From positions 1,354,400 to 1,418,399 of the forward strand of contig NZ_FVZE01000001.1 of NCBI RefSeq assembly GCF_900168325.1: a stretch of 64,000 nucleotides of DNA, written 5' to 3'. The notes under the pieces were generated by a model. The model had not been told where the DNA came from. It did no database searches and was given only the letters and a program-made list of their open reading frames with translations. Origin of the DNA: Novosphingobium mathurense (GTDB lineage: Bacteria > Pseudomonadota > Alphaproteobacteria > Sphingomonadales > Sphingomonadaceae). Made by a program: the position numbers and the translations under genes. Every line of letters begins with the position of its first letter. Within the stretch, counting starts at the first letter, position 1. Shown piece by piece: positions 44,229-52,673 of the stretch.

Positions 44229-47015
44229 TCACATCCGCACCCGGACGCCGACCTTGAAGAAGCGGCCATAGCGATCGTAATTGCCGCCGCCCCCGCCGAA
44301 GCCGAACGGCGGCTCGCGGTTCAAGAGATTGTCGATGCGGCCGTAGAGCGTGAATGTGCGGCCCTCGCCCCAGCCGATCTCCTGCTCGGCGCTCAGATTG
44401 AGGTACCACACGCCTTCGATGTGGTTGTTCTGGAGCTGGCCGATCAGCGAGTTCTGGTAATTGCCGCTGCCCAGATAGCTGGCGTCCATCCCCAGCGTCG
44501 TGCCGCCGCGCTCGTAGAGCGCGCTCAGGTCGAGCGTCCAGCGCGGCAGGGTGAAGACATTGATGTCGCCCAATGCGTTGGTGATCACCCCGGCATTGCC
44601 GATGTCATATTTGCCGAGCCGGTTGGCGAGGCCGCGCAGGGTCAGCGTGCCGCCCGAGGCGATGCCGAGACGGCGCAGGTCGGCGCGATAGGCCGCCTCG
44701 ATGTCGATGCCGTTGGTCCGGATCTGCTGGAAGTTGAAGTAGCTGCTCGTCACGCTCACCGGCTTGCCGGTCGCGTCGCGGGTGATGAAGCCGCACAGAT
44801 TCTGGTCGCCCGCCTGGCAGCCGTTGAGGATCGGCTGGAGCGCGAGCTGGGAGATGGCCCCGTCGATCTTGATGTCGAAATAGTCGACCGACAGGCTGAA
44901 GCCGGGCAGGAAGCGCGGCTGGACGACGACGCCGGCGGAGAAGGTGTCGGCCTTTTCGGGAACCAGGCCGGCATTGCCGCTGGTGAAGGTCGAGACGCTG
45001 ATCGGCTGCAGGTTCCTCGGGTCGATCGCCGGGGAGTTCGAGGTTTGCATGACCCGCGGCGATTGCAGCTCGACGATGTTGGGGGCGCGGATGTCGCGCG
45101 AGCGCGTCACCCGGAAGCGCAGGCCCTCGACCGGCTCGTAATTCCCGCCGACCTTCCAGGTCGCGACGGTCCCGCTCGTGCTGTAATGGGTGACGCGCGC
45201 CGCCGCGTTGAGCTCGAGATTGTGCGCGAAGGGCAGGTCGCGGGCGAGCGGGACGACCGTCTCGGCATAGCCTTCGACGACGTCGATCGCGCCGCTCAGG
45301 GGCTGTGGATTGGTGTAGATGAAGGCGTTGGCGGCCGAGAGCGGATCGACCGTCTGGGCGAGGGACTCGTGGCGATATTGCCCCCCGACGGCGAGCGAGA
45401 CCGGCCCCGCCCAGGTCGAGAAGGGCTCGCCCGAAAGACTGGCATCGAGCGTGGTGAGCCGCGTGCGCAGGTCGGCCTCGGCCGCGCCGAGGAAATAGCC
45501 GAGCGCGGCGGCCGAGGGCGATCCGACGCCGAACAGATTGACCGGCACGCAGCCGTTGCTGGGATCGGTGAGCGTCGAGCGGCAGACCGGCTGCCCCGTC
45601 GTCGGGCTGATCACCGCGTCGATCGCCTGCGCGTAGCGCGCGCGGATCGGGGTGTTGTAGGTCAAGGTCTCGAGCCTGGACTCGCCGTAGCTGGCGCTGG
45701 CCTTGAGCGTCCAGCCAGCGCCGAGGCCCATGCGCAGGCCCGCCGACAGGCGCCAGACTTCGGCGGTGCGCGTCGCCTTGGTCGGGCCGTTGTCGTGCGA
45801 GAAGCGTCCCAGCTGGAAGCTGGTGAGGCCGAGCGCGGCCATCTGCGAGCGGATCTGCGCGGGGAGGAAGGCATTGTCGTTCTTGATGGTGATCAGGCCG
45901 TTGAGCGCGGTCGCGGCGGGGACGGTCTGGAAGCGCGTGACGCTCTTGCCGTAGAGCCCGTCGACATAGGCTTCCGCATCGCCGCCGAGATCGACCGTGG
46001 CGCGGGCGAAGGCGGTGCCGCGCTCCTGCGGCGAGGCGAGCATCGCCTCGTAGGAGTTGAACGGCAGATCGTCGCGCCGGCCGGGGCAGAGCTGATAGGT
46101 CGAGGTCTGAGGCGAGCACGGCGTGATCACCCGCGTGGCGCCGCCGGACAGGAACTCGGTGTTGGCGAGCGGGCCGCCGACGATGAGGCCGCCGAAGGTC
46201 GAATTGGGCGTGTAGTTATAGCGCGTCAGGATCAGCGGCAGCTGGCCGTTGCCGGCGACATAGGCGGGGTTGCTGACCACGCCATAGGGCGCGGTGAAAT
46301 AGTCGCGGCTGCGCGCGTCGAGACCGTCATTCTTGTAATATTCGCCGCCGGCGATCAGATGGACGCTGCCGAGCGTCCCGCCCCAGCGCAGCGCGGCCTT
46401 GCGGCTGGCGCCGTCGCCGTGGGTCGAGATCCCGGTCTCGAGCTGCGCGTCCAGGCCCTTGAAGCGGCTGTCGACGATGAAATTGACGACGCCCGCGACC
46501 GCGTCGGAGCCATAGGCGGCCGAGGCGCCGCCGGTGACGACGTCGACCCGGTTGACGAAGATCTGGGGAAGCAGCGCGAGGTCGACGGTCTCGGTGTTGG
46601 TGGTCGGCACCATGCGCTGGCCGTCGAACAGGACGAGCGTGCGCCGGGGATCGAGGCCGCGCAGATTGGCGAAGCTCTGCCCGCCGGTGCCGGAAACCGA
46701 AACGCCCGCCGTGGTCGGGGTCGAGGTCTTGCGGAAGGCGGGCAGGAATTTGAGCGCGTCGACCAGCACCGAAGGGGCGCGGGTCTCCAGGATGTCGCTG
46801 CCGATCACGGTGACGGGTGTCGGCGCGGAGAAGCCGGCGCGCTCGATATGGCTGCCGGTGACGATGATCTCCTCGATCGTGGCCTGGTCGGGACCGCTCG
46901 CCGCCGGATCGGGCTCCGGCTTTGGCTGCGGGCCTTGCTGCGCGAGCGCCGGCGTCGCGAGCAGGCAGGCGAAGGCGGCTCCGGCCAGCAGCCGGCGACG
47001 ATAGCGAATCGACAT
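44229..47015 (-). CDS. TonB-dependent outer-membrane receptor (locus A)
   Basis: 928 residues from ATG 47,015 with AGAGG upstream. A signal peptide (LLAGAAFACLLATPALAQ) precedes the plug (about 45-170: IEEIIVTGSHIERAGFSAPT, RGLDPRRTLVLFDGQRMVPT) and a 22-strand barrel ending in FFKVGVRVRM. It imports a substrate too large or scarce for porins. As first gene of the minus-strand arm it probably brings in the whole ester substrate. GSHIERAG-type receptors of this group are common in sphingomonads. Confidence 0.92.
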   Translation of the reverse strand: MSIRYRRRLLAGAAFACLLATPALAQQGPQPKPEPDPAASGPDQATIEEIIVTGSHIERAGFSAPTPVTVIGSDILETRAPSVLVDALKFLPAFRKTSTPTTAGVSVSGTGGQSFANLRGLDPRRTLVLFDGQRMVPTTNTETVDLALLPQIFVNRVDVVTGGASAAYGSDAVAGVVNFIVDSRFKGLDAQLETGISTHGDGASRKAALRWGGTLGSVHLIAGGEYYKNDGLDARSRDYFTAPYGVVSNPAYVAGNGQLPLILTRYNYTPNSTFGGLIVGGPLANTEFLSGGATRVITPCSPQTSTYQLCPGRRDDLPFNSYEAMLASPQERGTAFARATVDLGGDAEAYVDGLYGKSVTRFQTVPAATALNGLITIKNDNAFLPAQIRSQMAALGLTSFQLGRFSHDNGPTKATRTAEVWRLSAGLRMGLGAGWTLKASASYGESRLETLTYNTPIRARYAQAIDAVISPTTGQPVCRSTLTDPSNGCVPVNLFGVGSPSAAALGYFLGAAEADLRTRLTTLDASLSGEPFSTWAGPVSLAVGGQYRHESLAQTVDPLSAANAFIYTNPQPLSGAIDVVEGYAETVVPLARDLPFAHNLELNAAARVTHYSTSGTVATWKVGGNYEPVEGLRFRVTRSRDIRAPNIVELQSPRVMQTSNSPAIDPRNLQPISVSTFTSGNAGLVPEKADTFSAGVVVQPRFLPGFSLSVDYFDIKIDGAISQLALQPILNGCQAGDQNLCGFITRDATGKPVSVTSSYFNFQQIRTNGIDIEAAYRADLRRLGIASGGTLTLRGLANRLGKYDIGNAGVITNALGDINVFTLPRWTLDLSALYERGGTTLGMDASYLGSGNYQNSLIGQLQNNHIEGVWYLNLSAEQEIGWGEGRTFTLYGRIDNLLNREPPFGFGGGGGNYDRYGRFFKVGVRVRM

Positions 47016-47073
47016 CAATCCTCTCCCCGTTTTTCTGTCGGGGCGCGTCTTGCTGCAGCGGACCGTCCGAGTC

Positions 47074-47090
47074 AATAGATCCGATCTATT
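47074..47090. promoter_or_regulatory. Operator-like dyad before the receptor operon
   Basis: AATAGATC-C-GATCTATT is a perfect 8-bp dyad with a one-base centre. On the minus strand it runs into TTGACT (47,075-47,070), a -35-like element for the receptor operon; no clear -10 follows. A partial copy, CCGATCTTAT, lies at 47,101-47,110. The same GATCTATTGAC is found before the divergent operon. Confidence 0.65.
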
Positions 47091-47135
47091 ATTTTTTCTT
47101 CCGATCTTATGCCCCCATTCCTCCCTCCACCGGGC

Positions 47136-47879
47136 TCAGTCGTCGAAATCGATCCGCATGCTGTAGATGAAGTCGGTGCTGCGCTGGGTGTTGACCGAGA
47201 TCTGGAAGATCCGCTGGTCGGCATCGAAATAGCGGCGCAGGATCCGCAAGGCCGGCGCGCCGGGCTCCTCGTCGAAGACCGCGGCGTCTTCGGCGGTGAG
47301 CGCCACCGCGTTGATCTCCTGCGTGGCCCCCGCCGCATGGATGCCGTAGGTCTCGGCGACCCATTCGTAGACGAGGCGGCTGCCGAAGTCGGAGATCGGC
47401 GCGACGGGCGCGCGATCGGCGTCGATATAGATGCGCACGATGCCGATCGGACGGCGGTCGCTGGGATCGACGCGGACGCCTTCGAGATACCACCAGCTGC
47501 GCAGGTCGTCGCAGCCGAGCTCGCGCGCGAGCTTGCCGTCGGTGAGGACCTTGCGCGGCGTGCTGAAGGCGACGGTGGTGCCGGCAGCGAGCTGGAGCAG
47601 GTCGCGCCGCGAGCCGGCGACATGGCGGAAGGCGCGGCTCGAGCGCCGCGACAGGACGCGGGTGCCGGCGCGGCGGCGGCGCTCGACGAAGCCCTGGCGC
47701 TCGAGCTGGGCGACGGCCTCGCGCAGGCTGTAGCGGGTCACGCCGTATGTGGCGCAGAGTTCGTCCTCGGTCGGCAGCAGCGCGCCCGGCTCGAACGCTT
47801 CCGATTCGATCGCGTCGCGCAGCTGCTGATAGACGATCTGCTGCCGCGCGGGCTTTCCGCCGGGCGTCTTCTCCTTCAT
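47136..47879 (-). CDS. GntR/HutC-family transcriptional regulator (UTRA domain)
   Basis: 247 residues. The winged HTH (about 12-80) has QIVYQQLRDAIESEAFEPGA then LLPTEDELCATYGVTRYSLR, and the UTRA effector domain (about 95-245) includes ARELGCDDLRSWWYLEGVRV. HutC-type regulators are usually repressors released by a pathway metabolite. The gene lies between the two arms of locus A, each preceded by the same dyad, so it is the likely regulator of both. Confidence 0.9.
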   Translation of the reverse strand: MKEKTPGGKPARQQIVYQQLRDAIESEAFEPGALLPTEDELCATYGVTRYSLREAVAQLERQGFVERRRRAGTRVLSRRSSRAFRHVAGSRRDLLQLAAGTTVAFSTPRKVLTDGKLARELGCDDLRSWWYLEGVRVDPSDRRPIGIVRIYIDADRAPVAPISDFGSRLVYEWVAETYGIHAAGATQEINAVALTAEDAAVFDEEPGAPALRILRRYFDADQRIFQISVNTQRSTDFIYSMRIDFDD

Positions 47880-47998
47880 CGACCGGATCCCTCAACCATG
47901 GCGCCGCCTTTGCCTGCCATCAGATTTCCCCTTTCCATATCGGCTGAAAGTGCCCTTGCCGAGCCTCCAACGCAATTTGGGCGGATTTTTACGTCTTA

Positions 47999-48037
47999 CA
48001 TCCGATCTATTGACAAGCGATGACCGCACGATATCCC
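47999..48037 (+). promoter_or_regulatory. Promoter with overlapping operator motif (CitE-trehalase arm)
   Basis: TTGACA (48,010-48,015) and TATCCC (48,032-48,037) are spaced by 16 bases. The operator motif ATCCGATCTATTGAC (48,000-48,014) overlaps the -35. It matches the site before the receptor operon over GTCAATAGATC on the opposite strand. The CitE-like start is 36 bases downstream of the -10. Confidence 0.55.
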
Positions 48038-48072
48038 GGACGGCAGAGAGGACGACGGACAAGGAGAATCGG

Positions 48073-48906
48073 ATGGCGCCGGCAAGGCCATGGGCGGGAC
48101 GCAGCCTGCTGTTCGTACCTGGAGACCGTCCCGACCGGTTCGACAAGGCGCTGAAGAGCACGGCCGCGGTCGTCTGCCTCGATCTCGAGGATGCGGTGGC
48201 GCCTGCCGACAAGCCGGACGCGCGGCAGGCGGTGATGGCGCGGCTGGCCGAGCGACCGGATCCCCGGCTTGCCGTGCGCATCAACACGCTCGCCTCCAGG
48301 GACGGCATGCTCGATCTGCTCGCGCTCGAGGCCTTGCCCTCCCTGCCCCTGATCCTCGTGCCGAAGGTCGAAAGCGCCGAGGAGCTGCGCATCGCGGCCG
48401 CGGTTCTTGGGCACCGGGGGCCGGCCCTGGTCCCGCTCGTCGAGACCTTGCCGGGCATTGCCCGCGCCGCCGAGATCGCCGGCGCGCCCTTTTGCGCGGC
48501 GCTGATGTTCGGCGGCGCCGACTATGCCGCCGAGCTCGGCGTGGCGCCGGCCTGGGAGCCGCTGCTCGCGGCCCGGCACGCGCTTGTCGCGGCGGGAGCG
48601 CTGGGCGGCGTTCCGGTCATCGACATGCCCTGGCTGGACATCGAGGACGAAGCCGGGCTCATGGACGAAGCGAACCGGGCCCGGGCGCTCGGCTTCTCCG
48701 CGAAGGCCGCCATCCATCCCGCACAGGTGGATCCCATCGAAGCGGCGTTCCGCCCGAGCGAAGCCGAGATCGCGCACGCGCACGCGGCGGTCGAACGCTT
48801 CGAGGAAGCGGGCGGCCGGGCGATCCGCTTCGAGGGCGAACTGCTCGATGCCCCCGTCATCAAGCGCTATCGGCGTCTCCTCGCACTGAGCGGAGCACTG
48901 GCGTGA
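48073..48906 (+). CDS. HpcH/HpaI aldolase - citrate lyase beta (CitE)-like lyase
   Basis: 277 residues from ATG 48,073; AAGGAG lies six bases upstream. GRSLLFVPGDRPDRFDKALK, VVCLDLEDAV (metal-binding region), LAVRINTLASRDGML and LPLILVPKVESAEEL match the CitE-like TIM-barrel acyl-CoA lyases (malyl-, citramalyl-CoA and related). It cleaves a 3-hydroxyacyl-CoA to acetyl-CoA and a keto acid. Together with the CaiB transferase it forms an activation-cleavage pair. The stop overlaps the trehalase start. Confidence 0.87.
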   Translation: MAPARPWAGRSLLFVPGDRPDRFDKALKSTAAVVCLDLEDAVAPADKPDARQAVMARLAERPDPRLAVRINTLASRDGMLDLLALEALPSLPLILVPKVESAEELRIAAAVLGHRGPALVPLVETLPGIARAAEIAGAPFCAALMFGGADYAAELGVAPAWEPLLAARHALVAAGALGGVPVIDMPWLDIEDEAGLMDEANRARALGFSAKAAIHPAQVDPIEAAFRPSEAEIAHAHAAVERFEEAGGRAIRFEGELLDAPVIKRYRRLLALSGALA

Positions 48907-50576
48907 TCGCCGCCGGACGCAGCTGTGCGACCGCCCGCCGCCGGCACCCGCCGCGCGTCCTCGCCGCCGCGGCGTTGGCGCTATGCCTCGCCCCGCCCGC
49001 GCAGGCGCGGCCGCAGACGGTTCCGCAGCCGCCCTCGGTCGCGTTCGAACCCCTTTATGCGCAGGCCGCGCACGCCCAAATCACGCCCGACGCCAAGCAA
49101 TTGGCGGACGCCGTTCCGCAAGCCCCGCCGGCCGAGATCATGGCGCGTTATCGCGAGGAACGGCCGGCCTCGCCCGAGGCGCTGCGCGCCTTTTACGCGC
49201 GCTATTTCGCGGTCGACACACGCGCGTCCGGCCACTCTCAGCCGACGGCCGGTCTCTCCCTGCGCGCGCATGTCGCCGAGCTCTGGCCACTCCTGATCCG
49301 GCGCACCCCGAGCGTCCCAGCCTATTCGTCGCTGCTGGCCTTGCCTCACCCCTATGTCGTGCCCGGCGGCCGCTTCACCGAGATCTATTATTGGGACAGC
49401 TATTTCACGATGCTGGGGTTCGCCCCCGAGCAGGCCGGGCTGCGGCGCGGCATGGTCGACAATTTCGCCGATCTCATCAGCACCTATGGGCACATCCCCA
49501 ACGGCAACCGCAGCTATTATCTGAGCCGCTCGCAGCCGCCCTTCTTCTTCAAGATGGTCGCGCTCACCGATCGGGACCGTCCGGCCAAGGCCTTCGCCGC
49601 CTATCTGCCCGCGCTCAGGGCCGAATATCGCTTCTGGATGGACGGGGCGGCGGGGCTCAAGCCGGGCGAGGCCGCGCGGCGGGTCGTGCGGATGCCCGAC
49701 GGCGCGCTGCTCAACCGCTATTGGGACGATCGCGACGTCCCGCGCGACGAGGCCTACCGGGTCGACACCGAGGCCGCGCGCACCGGCGGCCGCCCTGACC
49801 CTGTGGTCTATCGCCACCTGCGCGCGGGTGCCGAGAGCGGCTGGGACTATAGCTCGCGCTGGCTGGCCGACGGCAAGACGCTGGCGAGCGTGCGCACCGG
49901 CGACATCGTGCCGCCCGATCTGAACAGCCTGCTGTTCGGGCTCGAGCGGGCGATCGCGCAAGGCTGTGCCGAGGTGCGGGACACGGGCTGCGTGACCGCG
50001 TTCGAGGGCAAGGCCGCGGCGCGCGGCCAGGCCATGCGCACCTATCTGTGGAATCCCGCGACCGGTCTCTACGACGATTATCTGTGGACCGAAGGGCACC
50101 CGCTCGGCCATGTCACCGCCGCCAGCCTCTACCCGCTCTATGTGGGCGCCGCGAGCCCGACCGAGGCGGCCAGCACCGCGCGCGTGGTCGAACGGGACCT
50201 CCTCAAGCCCGGCGGGCTCGTCACCACCACCGTGACCAGCGGCCAGCAATGGGACGCGCCCAACGGCTGGGCGCCGCTGCAGTGGATCGCGGTCGAGGGG
50301 CTGCGAGCCTATGGCGAGACCGGGCTCGCCGAGACGATCGCGACGCGCTGGCTGACGACGGTCGCCACCGTCTATGCCGACACCGGCAAGCTCCTCGAGA
50401 AATATGACGTGGTGACGCTCCGGCCCGGCGGCGGCGGCGAATATCCGCTCCAGGACGGGTTCGGCTGGACCAACGGCACCGCCGTCGCCCTGATGAATCG
50501 CTACCCTTCCGCGTTGACGCCACGGCCGGTACCGTCGGGCGGCCCCCGCCAGCAGGAGCGCGCGCCGTGGCCCTAG
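48903..50576 (+). CDS. treA: Periplasmic trehalase (GH37)
   Basis: 557 residues from a GTG overlapping the lyase stop (GTGA). An N-terminal signal region (RVLAAAALALCLAPPAQA) is present. Both trehalase signatures are found: PGGRFTEIYYWDSY (154-167) and QWDAPNGWAP (449-458), with GGGGEYPLQDGFGWTNG near the C-terminus. It splits trehalose to two glucose in the periplasm. The C-terminus overlaps the sugar transporter gene by ten bases. Confidence 0.95.
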   Translation: MIAAGRSCATARRRHPPRVLAAAALALCLAPPAQARPQTVPQPPSVAFEPLYAQAAHAQITPDAKQLADAVPQAPPAEIMARYREERPASPEALRAFYARYFAVDTRASGHSQPTAGLSLRAHVAELWPLLIRRTPSVPAYSSLLALPHPYVVPGGRFTEIYYWDSYFTMLGFAPEQAGLRRGMVDNFADLISTYGHIPNGNRSYYLSRSQPPFFFKMVALTDRDRPAKAFAAYLPALRAEYRFWMDGAAGLKPGEAARRVVRMPDGALLNRYWDDRDVPRDEAYRVDTEAARTGGRPDPVVYRHLRAGAESGWDYSSRWLADGKTLASVRTGDIVPPDLNSLLFGLERAIAQGCAEVRDTGCVTAFEGKAAARGQAMRTYLWNPATGLYDDYLWTEGHPLGHVTAASLYPLYVGAASPTEAASTARVVERDLLKPGGLVTTTVTSGQQWDAPNGWAPLQWIAVEGLRAYGETGLAETIATRWLTTVATVYADTGKLLEKYDVVTLRPGGGGEYPLQDGFGWTNGTAVALMNRYPSALTPRPVPSGGPRQQERAPWP

Positions 50577-51889
50577 CTTCGCAATCCGCCAGCGCCCCCG
50601 CGCCGGCCCCGATCGGATCGGTCGGCGGCCTGCGCGGCTTCGTGTTCGCGCTGTTCTTCATCTTCGGCGGCATCACCAGCCTCAACGACGTGCTGATCCC
50701 CAAGCTCAAGCACCTCTTCACCTTGAGCTACGCCGAGGTGATGCTGGTCCAGTCGGCCTTCTTCCTCGCCTATCTTTTAATCTCGATGCCGGCGGCGATG
50801 CTGGTGCAGAAGCTCGGCTACATGCGCACCGCGGTCGCGGGGCTGCTGACGATGACCGCGGGCTGCCTGCTGTTCCTGCCGGCCTCCGCCTCGGGCCTCT
50901 TCGTCACTTTCCTCGCCGCGCTGTTCGTGCTCGCCAGCGGCATCACCGTGGTCCAGGTCGTCGCCAACCCGCTGATCTCGATGCTGGGCCCGCCCGCCAC
51001 CGCGCACAGCCGGCTGACCTTCGCCCAGGCGTTCAACTCACTGGGCACCACCCTCTTCCCCTATGTCGGCGCCATCCTCATCCTCGGCAGCCTCGCTGGC
51101 GTCGACGAGAGCACGCTTTCCGCCGAGGCGCTCACCGCCTTCCGCGCCGCGGAGACTCGCGTCATCGACCGCACCTATCTCGGCCTTGCCGCGGCGCTGA
51201 TCCTCGTCGCCGCGATCGTCTGGCTCGGGCGCGACCGCCTGCGCGAGGAACGGCGCCCCGTCGCCAATCCCTTGCGCTCGCTCGACCTCCTCAAGCGGCC
51301 GCGCTTCGCCTTCGGCGCGGCGAGCATCTTCCTCTATGTCGGCGCCGAGGTCGCGGTGGGCTCGCTGCTCGCCAACTATCTGATGCAGGCCGACACGCTG
51401 GCGCTCGCGCCGCGGGCCGCCGGCGAGCGCGTCGCGCTCTATTGGGGCGGCGCCATGGTCGGCCGGTTCATCGGCGCCTGGCTGCTGCGACGCTTCGCGC
51501 CCGCCCATGTGCTCGCCGCGGTCGCCGTCGGCGCCGTCACGCTGCTCGCCCTTTCGGGGTTCAGCACCGGCCTCCTGTCCGGTGCCACGCTCATCCTGGT
51601 GGGGCTCACCAACGCGATCATGTTCCCGACCATCTTCAGCCTCGCCTGCGAAGGCCTCGGCCTCCGCGCGGCGGAAGGCTCGGGGCTCATCTGCATGGCG
51701 ATCGTCGGGGGCGCCATCATACCGCCGCTCACCGGGCTCGCCGCCGACGCCTCGAGCTTGCGGGCCGCGCTCATCGTGCCGGCGCTGTGCTATGCCGGCA
51801 TCGCCGGCTTCGCCCTCTACTGCCGAAGTCATCCGAGCCATGTCTTTGCCGTTGCGCCGCCCGTGCCTCGCCCTACGGCTCTTTCATGA
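50567..51889 (+). CDS. Sugar MFS transporter, FucP/glucose-galactose type
   Basis: 440 residues from a GTG inside the trehalase 3' end. Hydrophobic segments number about twelve; FVFALFFIFGGITSLNDVLI, SYAEVMLVQSAFFLAYLLIS and GSGLICMAIVGGAIIPPLTG are typical of FucP-like sugar:H+ symporters. Coupled to trehalase, it most likely imports the released glucose. Confidence 0.88.
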   Translation: MALASQSASAPAPAPIGSVGGLRGFVFALFFIFGGITSLNDVLIPKLKHLFTLSYAEVMLVQSAFFLAYLLISMPAAMLVQKLGYMRTAVAGLLTMTAGCLLFLPASASGLFVTFLAALFVLASGITVVQVVANPLISMLGPPATAHSRLTFAQAFNSLGTTLFPYVGAILILGSLAGVDESTLSAEALTAFRAAETRVIDRTYLGLAAALILVAAIVWLGRDRLREERRPVANPLRSLDLLKRPRFAFGAASIFLYVGAEVAVGSLLANYLMQADTLALAPRAAGERVALYWGGAMVGRFIGAWLLRRFAPAHVLAAVAVGAVTLLALSGFSTGLLSGATLILVGLTNAIMFPTIFSLACEGLGLRAAEGSGLICMAIVGGAIIPPLTGLAADASSLRAALIVPALCYAGIAGFALYCRSHPSHVFAVAPPVPRPTALS

Positions 51890-51984
51890 TGCGTTGTTTT
51901 GGAGACATATGCCTCGCGCTGGCTCGGCGACGCTTGCCCGATCGGCGTCGTTCGCCATAGATGCCGCCGAGCATGGGGGAATTC

Positions 51985-52200
51985 ATGACGACGGTTTTGG
52001 CGCAGGTGCGGGGATTGATCGAGCGGCTCGCGCCCGAGCCGGTCTGCGACGACTGCATAACCGAGCGGCTTGGCCTTTCGGTGCGCCAGCACGCCAATCA
52101 CAAGACGCGCGAGCTGGCGGGTGAGCGCGGCTTCGAGCGGCGCCTCGACCCATGCGTGCTCTGCGGCGCGACCAAGAAGGTCATCCGCAAGCTCAAATGA
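51985..52200 (+). CDS. Small Cys-rich (zinc-ribbon-like) protein
   Basis: 71 residues (MTTVLAQVRGLIERLAPEPV then CDDCITERLGLSVRQHANHK). CDDC and CVLC, about 40 residues apart, can form a four-Cys metal site; the segment between resembles an HTH. GGGGGA lies four bases before the ATG. The stop overlaps the start of the thermonuclease gene (ATGA). Function unknown; a small DNA-binding protein is plausible. Confidence 0.65.
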   Translation: MTTVLAQVRGLIERLAPEPVCDDCITERLGLSVRQHANHKTRELAGERGFERRLDPCVLCGATKKVIRKLK

Positions 52201-52609
52201 CGGAAGGAGCACGGTTCCTAATTGCCACGGCCATGGCGTTGCTGCTGCCCACGGCCGCGGCATCCGGCGCGCCGGCGGATGCTCGGGTCGCCTATGTGAT
52301 CGACGGCGACACCTTCAGGCTCGAAACGGGCGAGCGCATCCGCGTCGCAGGGATCGACGCCCCGGAAACCCAAATCGGCCAAGCCCGCTGCCGCGCGGAA
52401 ATCGCGCGCGGCGAGGCGGCAAACAAGGCGCCCGGACCCTGCTCGACGGCCGCACGGTCAGGCTGCGCCGGGTCGGGCGCAGCTACAATCGGACGGTCGG
52501 ACAAGTCTCGCTTGATGGCCGGGACGTGGCGGCGATGCTCGTGGAAGGCGGGCTTGCCGCCTGGTGGCCGCGCGGCGCGCCAAAGCCCGACTGGTGCCGA
52601 CAGCCCTAG
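52197..52609 (+). pseudogene. Thermonuclease (SNase-like) gene with a one-base frameshift
   Basis: The first frame (from 52,197) gives a signal region and VAYVIDGDTFRLETGERIRV then AGIDAPETQIGQARC, the SNase active-site start. At about 52,425-52,435 homology moves to another frame, LLDGRTVRLRRVGRSYNRTV ... AAWWPRGAPKPDWCRQP, ending at 52,609. One missing base in GGCGCCCGGACCC explains the shift. It is either a decayed gene or a sequence error. No classical slippery site is seen. Confidence 0.8.
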
Positions 52610-52673
52610 CTTGGGTGCGTCCCGCCCTGCACACGCCTGCGAACCAACTTCGAGTCACCTCTTCGGCTGCAGA

